Source: JACQNR01 sp049515175 (GTDB taxonomy: Bacteria > Acidobacteriota > Terriglobia > UBA7540). From it: 28,783 bases of DNA. Where the stretch lies: positions 1 through 28,783 of the forward strand of contig JBEKUI010000017.1 of NCBI GenBank assembly GCA_049515175.1, read 5' to 3'. Made by a program: the position numbers and the translations under genes. The notes under the pieces are model-generated. The model had not been told where the DNA came from. It saw nothing but the letters and a program-made list of their open reading frames with translations, and searched no databases. This document shows positions 22,515 to 28,783 of this stretch, in pieces (the stretch's first letter is position 1; every line of letters starts with the position of its first letter).

Positions 22515-24572
22515 GTGCTGATTCGTGAACTCCTCCATGAATACCATTCGCACCGCATGGCGCGATTTGGCGTCTGGGTCGTGGCCTATGGTGCCGCACT
22601 GTGGCTGGTCGACCGATTCACGGGCGGTGTTCCCGGATCCTTGTGGGTATTGTTTTGGCTGACCTTCCTCGTTGCTCTGGGGTATTACCTGGGACGCCTT
22701 GTGGGGTACGTTCGTGGCCGGGTGCTTTGGCGGCTTCGTCGTCGGCTGATCGTCGCCTACGTTTTCATCGCTGTCGTCCCCATCGTTCTCATCATCATCC
22801 TGGTTCTGATCAAAGATTTTCTTAATAGCGGCCAGTTCGCAGCTTTTCTTGTCACTCTCAAACTGCGCGAACGGGCGGGGCAGCTCCAACAGATCAGCCG
22901 TGTGGTGGGGCACGAGATGCGCCAGACCAGGGCCAAGTCGCCCGAAGCCTTGGTGGATGCGATGCAGGGTTTCTTCCAACGGGAACTGGGAGAGCACGCA
23001 AAGAGCTACCCCGGGCTGGAGATTACTCTGCGCGCAGGCTCCAGTGTGCGAGCATTTCGTCTGGATGGTAGTGGCGGTGCCCGGCCCCTGGCGCTGCCCC
23101 AGTGGCTGACACAGGAAGAATTTGCCGGCTCGGTTGTGGATGACGGGCAAGTGGCTCTGCGTTCCGTCGACCGCACCCCGACGCCGGTGGGCGAAGTCGT
23201 GGTGATGATCAACCAGCCGCTGACCCCTGATCTGCTCGATCTGGTGGGCGAGGGGATTGGGCCCGTGAGCGTGCGGCTGCCTCCATCGCTGCGCGCTGCT
23301 AACCCGATGGGCGCCGCGGGCGCGCCGCCCAGGGAGTTTGCACCCGAGCCACCGCTCGGCTCGAAGTCCGTCGAGCTTCCTCCTGCCGTGAGTCGTGCCG
23401 ATTTCACGGTGGTGGGCGCGTCGTCCCTTGACCCGGTGGTTTGGGGAGGCGAAACCCAACAGCACCTCGCAGAGCCCATCCTGGTGGTCGTGACCTCGCG
23501 CGTAGCGACGCTCAACCGGCAATTGATCTCCACCCTGGGCAGTTTCTCGCGCGTTTACGTCACGCTGTTTTTCATTGTGGCAGGGATATTCCTCTTGATT
23601 GAAGCCGTGGCGCTCTTCATCGGCATCCGGCTGACGCGTTCCATCACCTCGACCGTGGATAACCTCTACGATGCCACGGAGCGCGTCAAGGCTGGCGACT
23701 TCTCCTATCGGATCAAAATCCCGGCGCGCGACCAACTGACCGCGCTGGGTGAGGCGTTCGATGGCATGACGGCATCGGTCGAGCGCCTGCTGCGCGAGTC
23801 GCAGGAGAAGTTGCGCCTGGAGAGCGAACTCGAGATTGCGCGGGAGGTCCAGCGGCAATTGTTCCCGCAGAAGACGCCGAAGGTGCCGGGGCTTGAACTC
23901 TTCGGGATGTGCAATCCCGCCCGCATGGTCAGCGGCGACTACTATGACTTTATTCAGATCGATCAGGACCGGGTCGGGTTAGTTCTGGGCGACATCTCCG
24001 GCAAGGGCATCTCGGCGGCTTTGCTCATGGCGGCGATTCAGTCGTGCTTGCGCGCGCAATTCTTCAACGGCCATGTCGCGACGGGGCTTGCGTCGGCGGC
24101 GCCGCTGAGAACCGACGAGGTGGTGCGGAGGCTCAATCTGCAGCTCTATGAGAGCACTTCGACAGAAAAGTACGCCACGTTTTTCTATGGGATCTACGAC
24201 GCGAGGACGCGCGAGCTCACCTATACCAACGCGGGCCACTTGCCGCCCGTGGTGTTCCGCCGCGACCAGATGGAGCGGCTGGGCCGGGGCGGGACCGTCG
24301 TGGGTCTCTTTTCGCCCACGGAATATGAGCAGGCGGTGGTCCGCCTGGAACCCGGCGACTTGTTCTTCGCGTTTACAGACGGGCTCACGGAGCCCGAGAA
24401 CATTTACGGCGAAGAATTCGGCGAGGAGCGCCTGCTCGCGGCCGCCCAGCGCGCGCTGCACGGCCCGCTGCAATCGCTGGCCGATGAGATCTACGGATCG
24501 GTGGCGGACTGGACGGGCGGGCCGGAGCTGCAGGATGACATGACCCTGCTCGTGGCGCGTGCCACTGCGTAG
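22515..24572 (+). CDS. membrane HAMP-SpoIIE family serine phosphatase (RsbU-like)
   Basis: Signal-transducing PP2C-type phosphatase. 685 residues from a GTG start. Two hydrophobic segments (about 18-35 and 43-62) and a third (about 78-100) precede a periplasmic sensor region (about 105-345). A further helix (about 347-370), a HAMP domain (about 368-425), a short coiled coil (about 425-455) and the SpoIIE catalytic domain (about 455-685) follow. Metal-binding acidic residues are D475 and D478 (SGDYYDF), D493 (GDISGKG), D622 (TDGLTEP) and D674/D675 (DDMTLL), so the enzyme should be active. Such proteins usually dephosphorylate an anti-sigma antagonist in partner switching; no antagonist or anti-sigma kinase gene is next to it. 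Confidence 0.92.
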   Translation: MLIRELLHEYHSHRMARFGVWVVAYGAALWLVDRFTGGVPGSLWVLFWLTFLVALGYYLGRLVGYVRGRVLWRLRRRLIVAYVFIAVVPIVLIIILVLIKDFLNSGQFAAFLVTLKLRERAGQLQQISRVVGHEMRQTRAKSPEALVDAMQGFFQRELGEHAKSYPGLEITLRAGSSVRAFRLDGSGGARPLALPQWLTQEEFAGSVVDDGQVALRSVDRTPTPVGEVVVMINQPLTPDLLDLVGEGIGPVSVRLPPSLRAANPMGAAGAPPREFAPEPPLGSKSVELPPAVSRADFTVVGASSLDPVVWGGETQQHLAEPILVVVTSRVATLNRQLISTLGSFSRVYVTLFFIVAGIFLLIEAVALFIGIRLTRSITSTVDNLYDATERVKAGDFSYRIKIPARDQLTALGEAFDGMTASVERLLRESQEKLRLESELEIAREVQRQLFPQKTPKVPGLELFGMCNPARMVSGDYYDFIQIDQDRVGLVLGDISGKGISAALLMAAIQSCLRAQFFNGHVATGLASAAPLRTDEVVRRLNLQLYESTSTEKYATFFYGIYDARTRELTYTNAGHLPPVVFRRDQMERLGRGGTVVGLFSPTEYEQAVVRLEPGDLFFAFTDGLTEPENIYGEEFGEERLLAAAQRALHGPLQSLADEIYGSVADWTGGPELQDDMTLLVARATA

Positions 24573-24601
24573 CGGTGTGCTGAAGGACCGTTCGCAATGA
24601 T

Positions 24602-24671
24602 GTAGCGGCGGGCTTATCCCGCCATTATTCCGATGTTCGGTGTGCCCCGTGGCGGATCCCAGTCACCTCTA
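24602..24671. repeat. 70-bp hairpin repeat, copy A
   Basis: It begins GTAGCGGCGGG with an internal GGCGGG...CCCGCC stem, then ATT, CGATGT, a GTGGCGG block and a CACCTCTA end. It aligns over its whole length with 27325-27394, which has the same order of blocks and the same 70-base size. It lies 30 bases after the phosphatase stop codon, at the right place to act on the 3' end of that message. Confidence 0.65.
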
Positions 24672-24709
24672 TATAACTCATGAGTAACCTCTCAAGCGGT
24701 CGGAACCCA

Positions 24710-24738
24710 TTGCTGATTTCCTTCAAACTCGTTACACT
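24710..24738 (+). promoter_or_regulatory. possible sigma-70 promoter of the SDR gene
   Basis: TTGCTG (24710-24715) and TACACT (24733-24738) have a 17-base spacer. The -35 keeps TTG and the -10 matches four of six consensus bases. It would start transcription near 24745, just upstream of the AAGGAG at 24760-24765. The surrounding region is more AT-rich than the genes. Weak but well placed. Confidence 0.35.
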
Positions 24739-24772
24739 CAGAATAAGATTTGTATTTTCAAGGAGTTGAAGA

Positions 24773-25516
24773 GTGCCGTTGCGGAATCGAGTAGTGCTCG
24801 TCGTGGGGGGCTCGCGGGGCATCGGAAAGGAAATCGCCCTTACCCTTGGGCGTGCTGGTGCGCGCGTGGCGTTGACCTATCGCTCGAACAAGTTGGGGGC
24901 GCAGAAAGTCGTCGAAACACTGAAAAGCTTGAGGACGGACGCCTGGGCGGCGGAAACCGATGCCACGGCACCGGCCCGGATCAAGGCGCTGATCGAAAAC
25001 GTCCTGCAGCGGTTTGGGCGGCTCGACATTCTGGTCAACAACGTCGGAGACTTCGAATGGAAGCCGGTCTTCGATACGACTCTGGAAGAGTGGCACGCCA
25101 TCATGCAGTCGAATCTCTACAGTGCCTTTTATGGGTCGAAGTATGCGCTACCCACCATGCGGCAGCAGCATTGGGGCCGGATCGTTAACCTGGGTGCGGT
25201 GGGCGCCGAGCGCGCCTTCGGCCAGGCCAAGATTTCGGCTTACTCGGCGGCCAAAGCGGGCCTGGTCGCCTTCAGCCGCTCGCTGGCGTTGGAGGAAGCG
25301 CGCCACGGAATCACCGTCAACGTGGTCAATCCGCCCATCATTGATGACCAGGAGCTTTCCTTGGAGGAGGCGCAGCGCGTTGCCGACGCGCGCTTCCCGG
25401 TGGGCCGTCCGGCAACGGCGCGCGATGTGGCGGAAGCGGTGAAGTTCTTCGCGTCTCCTGAGGCGGCGTTCATGACCGGCCAGGTGCTCAACGTCAGCGG
25501 GGGATGGATGTTGTAG
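24773..25516 (+). CDS. SDR-family oxidoreductase (FabG-like)
   Basis: 247 residues from a GTG start with AAGGAG (24760-24765) 7 bases upstream. The Rossmann motif GGSRGIGKEIA (12-22) binds NAD(P); TYRSN after the second strand suggests NADP. NNVGDF (near 89) is a variant of the NNAG motif. The MQSNLYS asparagine is present, and the active-site YSAAK is intact. However, the strand that normally reads N-I-S-S is N-L-G-A-V-G-A here, so the catalytic serine seems absent. The C-terminus GQVLNVSGGWML is normal for the classical group. The substrate is unknown; fabG is possible but unlikely, as the fatty-acid genes are not next to it. Confidence 0.85.
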   Translation: MPLRNRVVLVVGGSRGIGKEIALTLGRAGARVALTYRSNKLGAQKVVETLKSLRTDAWAAETDATAPARIKALIENVLQRFGRLDILVNNVGDFEWKPVFDTTLEEWHAIMQSNLYSAFYGSKYALPTMRQQHWGRIVNLGAVGAERAFGQAKISAYSAAKAGLVAFSRSLALEEARHGITVNVVNPPIIDDQELSLEEAQRVADARFPVGRPATARDVAEAVKFFASPEAAFMTGQVLNVSGGWML

Positions 25517-25529
25517 GGACTGCAATGAT

Positions 25530-25580
25530 GTCATCCTGAGCGGAGTCCGTCAGCCGACGGACGAAGCGAAGGATCTGCAG
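25530..25580. repeat. dispersed intergenic repeat (GTCAT-CTGAG family), single copy
   Basis: It starts GTCATCCTGAG and runs to GAAGCGAAGGATCTGCAG, with a GTCCGTC/GACGGAC stem inside. Bases 25543-25567 are identical to 1776-1800 in the aceF-lpdA gap. Here only one arm is present, whereas the copy at 1768-1880 looks like two opposed arms. Confidence 0.65.
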
Positions 25581-25620
25581 TCCAAAGCAGTTTTCCTATG
25601 AATCGCCTCCTGACGGACGC

Positions 25621-25690
25621 TGTAGCGGCGGTCTCTGACCGCCGAAGTCATTGAAAAGACAGAGACGGCGATGAGGACATCGCCGCTACA
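25621..25690. repeat. 70-bp paired-hairpin element with perfect 10-bp inverted ends
   Basis: The termini TGTAGCGGCG (25621-25630) and CGCCGCTACA (25681-25690) are exact inverses. Each is joined to its own hairpin: CGGCGGTC/GACCGCCG (25626-25644, loop TCT) and CGGCGATG/CATCGCCG (25666-25685, loop AGGA). About 21 bases separate them. This is the cleanest example in the window of the REP-doublet (BIME-like) architecture also seen at 48-150. Confidence 0.75.
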
Positions 25691-25732
25691 GTTTGGTGCA
25701 AACTCTTTGAAATCCCCAACCAGCCTTAGCCG

Positions 25733-27295
25733 ATGAAGATTCTTACCGCCCACGAGATGCAGCGCATCGACCGCCTCACCACGGAGCGCTACGGTGTGCC
25801 CAGCCTGACGCTGATGGAGAATGCCGGGCGCGGCGTTGTGGAGTTCCTCGAGAGCCGCTACGCGCCGCTCAGCGGGCAGCGCATCGTGATCCTATGCGGG
25901 CGCGGGAACAATGGCGGGGACGGATTCGTCGTGGCGCGCCTGCTCCGCGACCGCGGCGTGCGCCCCCGGGTTCTGCTGCTGGGTGACCCGCAGGGATTGA
26001 AGGGCGACGCGCGCGCCAATCACGAAAAGCTGGCCGCCTCGGGGCCGTCTGAGGTCGTGGCCGATTCCGCCGCCTGGCAGCGCGTCCTTCCCGAGATTCA
26101 GGGCGCAACGCTTCTGGTGGACGCATTGTTTGGGACCGGGTTGAACAAACCGCTCGAAGGCTTTTTCACCGAAGTGGTTCGCGACATCAATCGGGCCTTT
26201 CCGAAGGCGCGCATCGTGGCGATCGATTTGCCCTCTGGAATCTCCGCCGACAGCGGGGAACTGATCGGCGAATGCGTTCGCGCCCACGCCTCGGTGACCT
26301 TCACGGCGCCAAAAGTGGCGCACGTGTTTCCGCCGGCGTGCGAGTATGCCGGGGATTGGGCCGTCAAATTCATCGGGACGCCCGAGTTAGCTCTCACCGG
26401 CGATCCCGAACTTCAACTCAACTTAACCACGCGCGAGGAACTCGCCTGGTTGAAGGAGCCTCGCCCGCGCGCCGCGCACAAGGGCAACTTCGGCCATGTG
26501 CTGGTCCTGGCGGGCTCGATCGGCAAGACGGGTGCGGCGGCGATGGCCGCCAAAGCCGCGCTGCGGGCGGGCGCCGGGCTGGTGACGATTGCGACGGCCA
26601 AGAGCGCGCTGCCCATCATCGCCGCGCTGGGCATGGAGTTTATGACCGAGCCGCTGCCCGAAACGGACGCCGGAACGATTTCGCTGCGCGCCCTCGACTA
26701 CGGCGGCCTCGACCGATTGGTGGAAGGCAAGACCGTTCTTGCAGTTGGGCCGGGCATCGGCGCGGTGGCGGAGACAGCGGAATTTGTCCGCACGGTTGTG
26801 AATCGCTACAACCTCCCGATGGTCATTGATGCCGATGGTCTGAATGCTTTTGCCGGCTGCAGCGATTCTCTGCGTGGCGAAAAACGTGTGCGCGTGTTGA
26901 CCCCACACCCGGGCGAGATGGCGAGGCTCATCGGCAAATCCACGCAGGAGGTTCTCAGCGACCGCCTCAAGCTGGCGAGAGGGTTCGCCCGCGAGCGCGG
27001 CGTGACGCTGGTGCTCAAAGGATCGCGCACCCTGACCGCGGCGCCGAGCGGGGAAGTCTGGGTGAACCCCACCGGCAATCCCGGCATGGCCTCGGGCGGG
27101 ACCGGAGATGTTCTGACCGGCCTCGTGGCAGGACTGCTGGCGCAGTCCAAGGGGCGAGCTGTCACGGATACGGTCGCAGCTGCGGTGTACTTGCACGGTT
27201 TGGCGGGAGACTTGGCGGCGCAAGCGGTCGGCGAAATCTCGCTCGTCGCCGGCGACGTGCTGGAGGCCCTGCCGCGTGCCTTCCGGGCGGTCTAA
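25733..27295 (+). CDS. nnr: bifunctional NAD(P)HX epimerase / ADP-dependent NAD(P)HX dehydratase
   Basis: Metabolite-repair enzyme that restores hydrated NADH and NADPH. 520 residues with both halves. The N-terminal epimerase (YjeF_N, about 1-220) has LMENAGRGVVEFL, CGRGNNGGDGFVVARLL and VDALFGTGLNKPLEGF. The C-terminal ribokinase-like dehydratase (about 235-515) has HKGNFGHVLVLAGSIGKTGA, VGPGIG, VIDADGLNAF, LTPHPGEMARL and NPGMASGGTGDVLTGL, where the GTGD aspartate near residue 460 is the expected catalytic base. The ATG at 25733 fits the family start (KILTAHEMQRID). tsaE follows after a 134-base gap holding a repeat; the nnr-tsaE order is widespread in bacteria. Confidence 0.96.
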   Translation: MKILTAHEMQRIDRLTTERYGVPSLTLMENAGRGVVEFLESRYAPLSGQRIVILCGRGNNGGDGFVVARLLRDRGVRPRVLLLGDPQGLKGDARANHEKLAASGPSEVVADSAAWQRVLPEIQGATLLVDALFGTGLNKPLEGFFTEVVRDINRAFPKARIVAIDLPSGISADSGELIGECVRAHASVTFTAPKVAHVFPPACEYAGDWAVKFIGTPELALTGDPELQLNLTTREELAWLKEPRPRAAHKGNFGHVLVLAGSIGKTGAAAMAAKAALRAGAGLVTIATAKSALPIIAALGMEFMTEPLPETDAGTISLRALDYGGLDRLVEGKTVLAVGPGIGAVAETAEFVRTVVNRYNLPMVIDADGLNAFAGCSDSLRGEKRVRVLTPHPGEMARLIGKSTQEVLSDRLKLARGFARERGVTLVLKGSRTLTAAPSGEVWVNPTGNPGMASGGTGDVLTGLVAGLLAQSKGRAVTDTVAAAVYLHGLAGDLAAQAVGEISLVAGDVLEALPRAFRAV

Positions 27296-27324
27296 GGAGT
27301 CGCTGGAGAACGGTCGGCATGAGC

Positions 27325-27394
27325 GTAGCGGCGGGTTTACCCCGCCATTGTCTCGATGTCTTTTTGCCGAGTGGCGGCATAAAGGCGCCTCTAC
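27325..27394. repeat. 70-bp hairpin repeat, copy B
   Basis: GTAGCGGCGGG at the left end, a GGCGGG (27330-27335) / CCCGCC (27341-27346) stem, then CGATGT, GAGTGGCGG and a CGCCTCTAC right end that is the inverse of the left end with one mismatch. It is the same size and block order as 24602-24671. It lies 30 bases after the nnr stop, the same distance as copy A from the phosphatase stop. Confidence 0.65.
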
Positions 27395-27429
27395 ATCGTT
27401 TTCCAGCAATCTGTTAAGGACCCGAACAA

Positions 27430-27891
27430 TTGCTTTCAAGCGAGAGAGTTTTGCTGCGGGAAGTCATCACCCATTCGCCCGAGGAGACGCTTGCCCTGGG
27501 GCGCGAGCTGGCCAGGGAGCTGCAACCTCCTTGCCTGGTCTTGTTGCAGGGGGACCTGGGAAGTGGCAAGACAACGCTGACGAAGGGGATTGTCGCGGGG
27601 CTCGGCGCAGCGCGGGAAGAGGAAGTTACCAGCCCGTCGTTTACTTTGGTACACGAATATGGCTCCGAGGGGAAGGTTTTTCACGCCGACCTTTACCGGA
27701 TCGAAAGCACCCGGGAGCTGAGTTCCCTGGGCCTGGATGATCTTTGGGCGCAGGATGCGATAGTAATCGTTGAATGGGGCGAGAAGCTCTGGGATAATGC
27801 TCCCGCGCCTCGCGTGATTATCCAATTGGAGTATTTATCGAGTGAAGAGCGTCGAATCAGTGTTGAACGTGTGGAAACGCGGCAGCCGTAA
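27430..27891 (+). CDS. tsaE: tRNA t6A37 threonylcarbamoyltransferase complex ATPase TsaE
   Basis: P-loop ATPase needed with TsaB and TsaD to make N6-threonylcarbamoyladenosine at position 37 of ANN-decoding tRNAs. 153 residues, the family length. Walker A GDLGSGKTT (near 41-49), then VTSPSFTLVHEY, FHADLYRI and VIVEWGEKL, all family signatures. I use the TTG at 27430 because TAAGGA (27415-27420) is 9 bases upstream; the next possible start would cut into the conserved part. The 3' end overlaps the lipoprotein gene by 50 bases. TsaB and TsaD are not in the window. Confidence 0.93.
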   Translation: MLSSERVLLREVITHSPEETLALGRELARELQPPCLVLLQGDLGSGKTTLTKGIVAGLGAAREEEVTSPSFTLVHEYGSEGKVFHADLYRIESTRELSSLGLDDLWAQDAIVIVEWGEKLWDNAPAPRVIIQLEYLSSEERRISVERVETRQP

Positions 27892-28507
27892 GCTCCGGGC
27901 GGCTGCGATGGCGTTCGCCGCCGTGGCGCTCGTTTCCTGTGGGAGTGCTCCCCGGCCGAACTATTACACCTTGCGCGTACCCGCGGCGCCGGCGGCTCAC
28001 GATCCGAAGGCGGCCGCGGTGCTCGGGGTGGAGCGCTTGAACGCTCCGGATGTGCTGCGCAACGATCGAATCCTGTACTACGAGTCGCCGACCCAGCTCA
28101 ATTTCTACGAGAATCACCGCTGGAGTTCCGACCCGTCGTCCATGGTCCGCGATTCCCTGGTCAGCCAGTTGAGCCAGGCTGGCGTGTTCTCGGAAGTCCG
28201 GCTGTTGCCGGCTCGCGACCCGGTCGATTATCTGCTGCGCGGGCGGCTGCTGAACTTCGAGGAGGTTGATTACGAGGGCGGCGCAAAAGGACGCGTGCGG
28301 TTGGAGTTGACGTTGGTGTGCGTCCGCGACCACAAGGTTCTTTGGTCGGATGCCCGGCAGGCGCAGGTCCCCGCCCAGGGAAAAGAGGTCGCGGGTGTGG
28401 TGGAGGCGGTCAACGCCGCCAGCGATCAGGTGCTGCAAGAGCTGGTCCCCGCGCTGCTGGCGCAGGCGACGCAGGATATTCAGCATGGCGTGAAAACATC
28501 CCCTTAA
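27842..28507 (+). CDS. ABC/MCE-type transport auxiliary lipoprotein (PqiC-like)
   Basis: 221 residues with a lipoprotein signal: basic start, hydrophobic AAAMAFAAVALVSCGS and lipobox cysteine C33. After it, PNYYTLRVPAAPA, VLGVERLNAPDVLRNDRILYYESPTQLNFYENHRW and SMVRDSLVSQL match the ABC-transport auxiliary family (PF03886/DUF330), outer-membrane lipoproteins that work with MCE (Mla/Pqi/Yrb) lipid transporters. A GTG start at 27842 has GGAG 10 bases upstream and overlaps tsaE by 50 bases, so a later GTG (27860 or 27869) is possible. No MCE, permease or ATPase gene is seen; a partner may lie beyond the window or elsewhere. Confidence 0.82.
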   Translation: MKSVESVLNVWKRGSRKLRAAAMAFAAVALVSCGSAPRPNYYTLRVPAAPAAHDPKAAAVLGVERLNAPDVLRNDRILYYESPTQLNFYENHRWSSDPSSMVRDSLVSQLSQAGVFSEVRLLPARDPVDYLLRGRLLNFEEVDYEGGAKGRVRLELTLVCVRDHKVLWSDARQAQVPAQGKEVAGVVEAVNAASDQVLQELVPALLAQATQDIQHGVKTSP

Positions 28508-28525
28508 CAGGAGAGAAGTGAACGT

Positions 28526-28783
28526 ATGAGTGCAACCCAAGGGCCCGCGCGATGGGCTCTCATTGTTGGTTCGTCGAGCGGTTTTGGTGAGGCGGTTGCC
28601 AGGGAACTGGCCCGCGAGGGTTTGAACATATTCGGAGTCCATTTCGACCGCCGGTCGAGCATGGATCACGTCAACGAAGTCATCGGGGCCCTCCGGGCGG
28701 CCGGGCGCGAAGTCGTCTTCTTCAATACTAACGCCGCCGACGTCACGAAGCGCGCCGAAGTCCTCAATCAGATGCAGGAGCAT
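28526..28783 (+). CDS. SDR-family oxidoreductase, 5' part, cut by the window end
   Basis: Direct translation from the ATG at 28526 stays open for 86 codons to the last base. It starts MSATQGPARWALIVGSSSGF and carries the nucleotide-binding motif GSSSGFGEAVA, a form of the SDR TGxxxGxG motif, followed by a second strand (LNIFGVHFDRR) and the VVFFNTNAADV region. AGGAG (28509-28513) is 12 bases before the ATG. It begins 18 bases after the lipoprotein gene and is likely in the same transcript. The catalytic part lies outside the window, so the substrate cannot be judged. Confidence 0.75.
   Translation, partial: MSATQGPARWALIVGSSSGFGEAVARELAREGLNIFGVHFDRRSSMDHVNEVIGALRAAGREVVFFNTNAADVTKRAEVLNQMQEH

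Overview
The window is a GC-rich, densely coded bacterial chromosome segment from a Gram-negative (diderm) heterotroph. The evidence is a type IV pilus alignment complex with an outer-membrane secretin, an outer-membrane-type lipoprotein, and a pyruvate dehydrogenase with a homodimeric E1. The gene content, the abundance of secreted TPR proteins and DUF1080, and the style of the intergenic repeats would fit an Acidobacteriota genome. That assignment is inference; no rRNA or marker-gene comparison is possible here.

Layout. (1) 1-6197, minus strand: aceE-aceF-lpdA, the three subunits of pyruvate dehydrogenase. Repeat-rich gaps lie after lpdA and between aceF and lpdA. (2) 6389-9301, minus strand: three consecutive exported or membrane-anchored TPR proteins in a tight cluster. 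(3) 9515-10309, plus strand: a secreted DUF1080 (3-keto-disaccharide hydrolase fold) protein transcribed divergently. (4) 10310-10963: a gene-free stretch ending in a near-perfect sigma-70 promoter and a structured leader. (5) 10964-16760, plus strand: a small excisionase/MerR-like helix-turn-helix gene followed by pilM-pilN-pilO-pilP-pilQ, closed by a strong intrinsic terminator. (6) 16829-20641: M24 aminopeptidase, accB, accC, thiE. (7) 20816-22327: an APC-family amino acid permease. (8) 22515-24572: a membrane-bound HAMP-SpoIIE (RsbU-like) phosphatase. (9) 24773-28783: an SDR oxidoreductase, the NAD(P)HX repair enzyme, tsaE, an ABC/MCE auxiliary lipoprotein, and the first 86 codons of a second SDR gene cut by the window edge.

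How the genes work together. The pyruvate dehydrogenase supplies acetyl-CoA and AccB/AccC start malonyl-CoA synthesis from it. PilM-N-O-P-Q form the cytoplasm-to-outer-membrane spine of a type IV pilus; the motors, platform and pilin must be encoded elsewhere. The nnr-tsaE adjacency is a common housekeeping arrangement (metabolite repair next to tRNA t6A synthesis).

I found no phage, CRISPR, IS element or defence island, and no convincing wholly new multi-gene system. The points most worth a second look are: a family of about 70-100 bp paired-hairpin (REP/BIME-like) elements with GTAG-NGGCG inverted ends in several gaps; C9 and A8 homopolymer tracts in the first quarter of pilP; the promoter/leader/HTH arrangement in front of pilM; a PilP without a lipobox but with a lysine-rich linker; an SDR that seems to lack the catalytic serine; and a terminator ending six bases before the next start codon.
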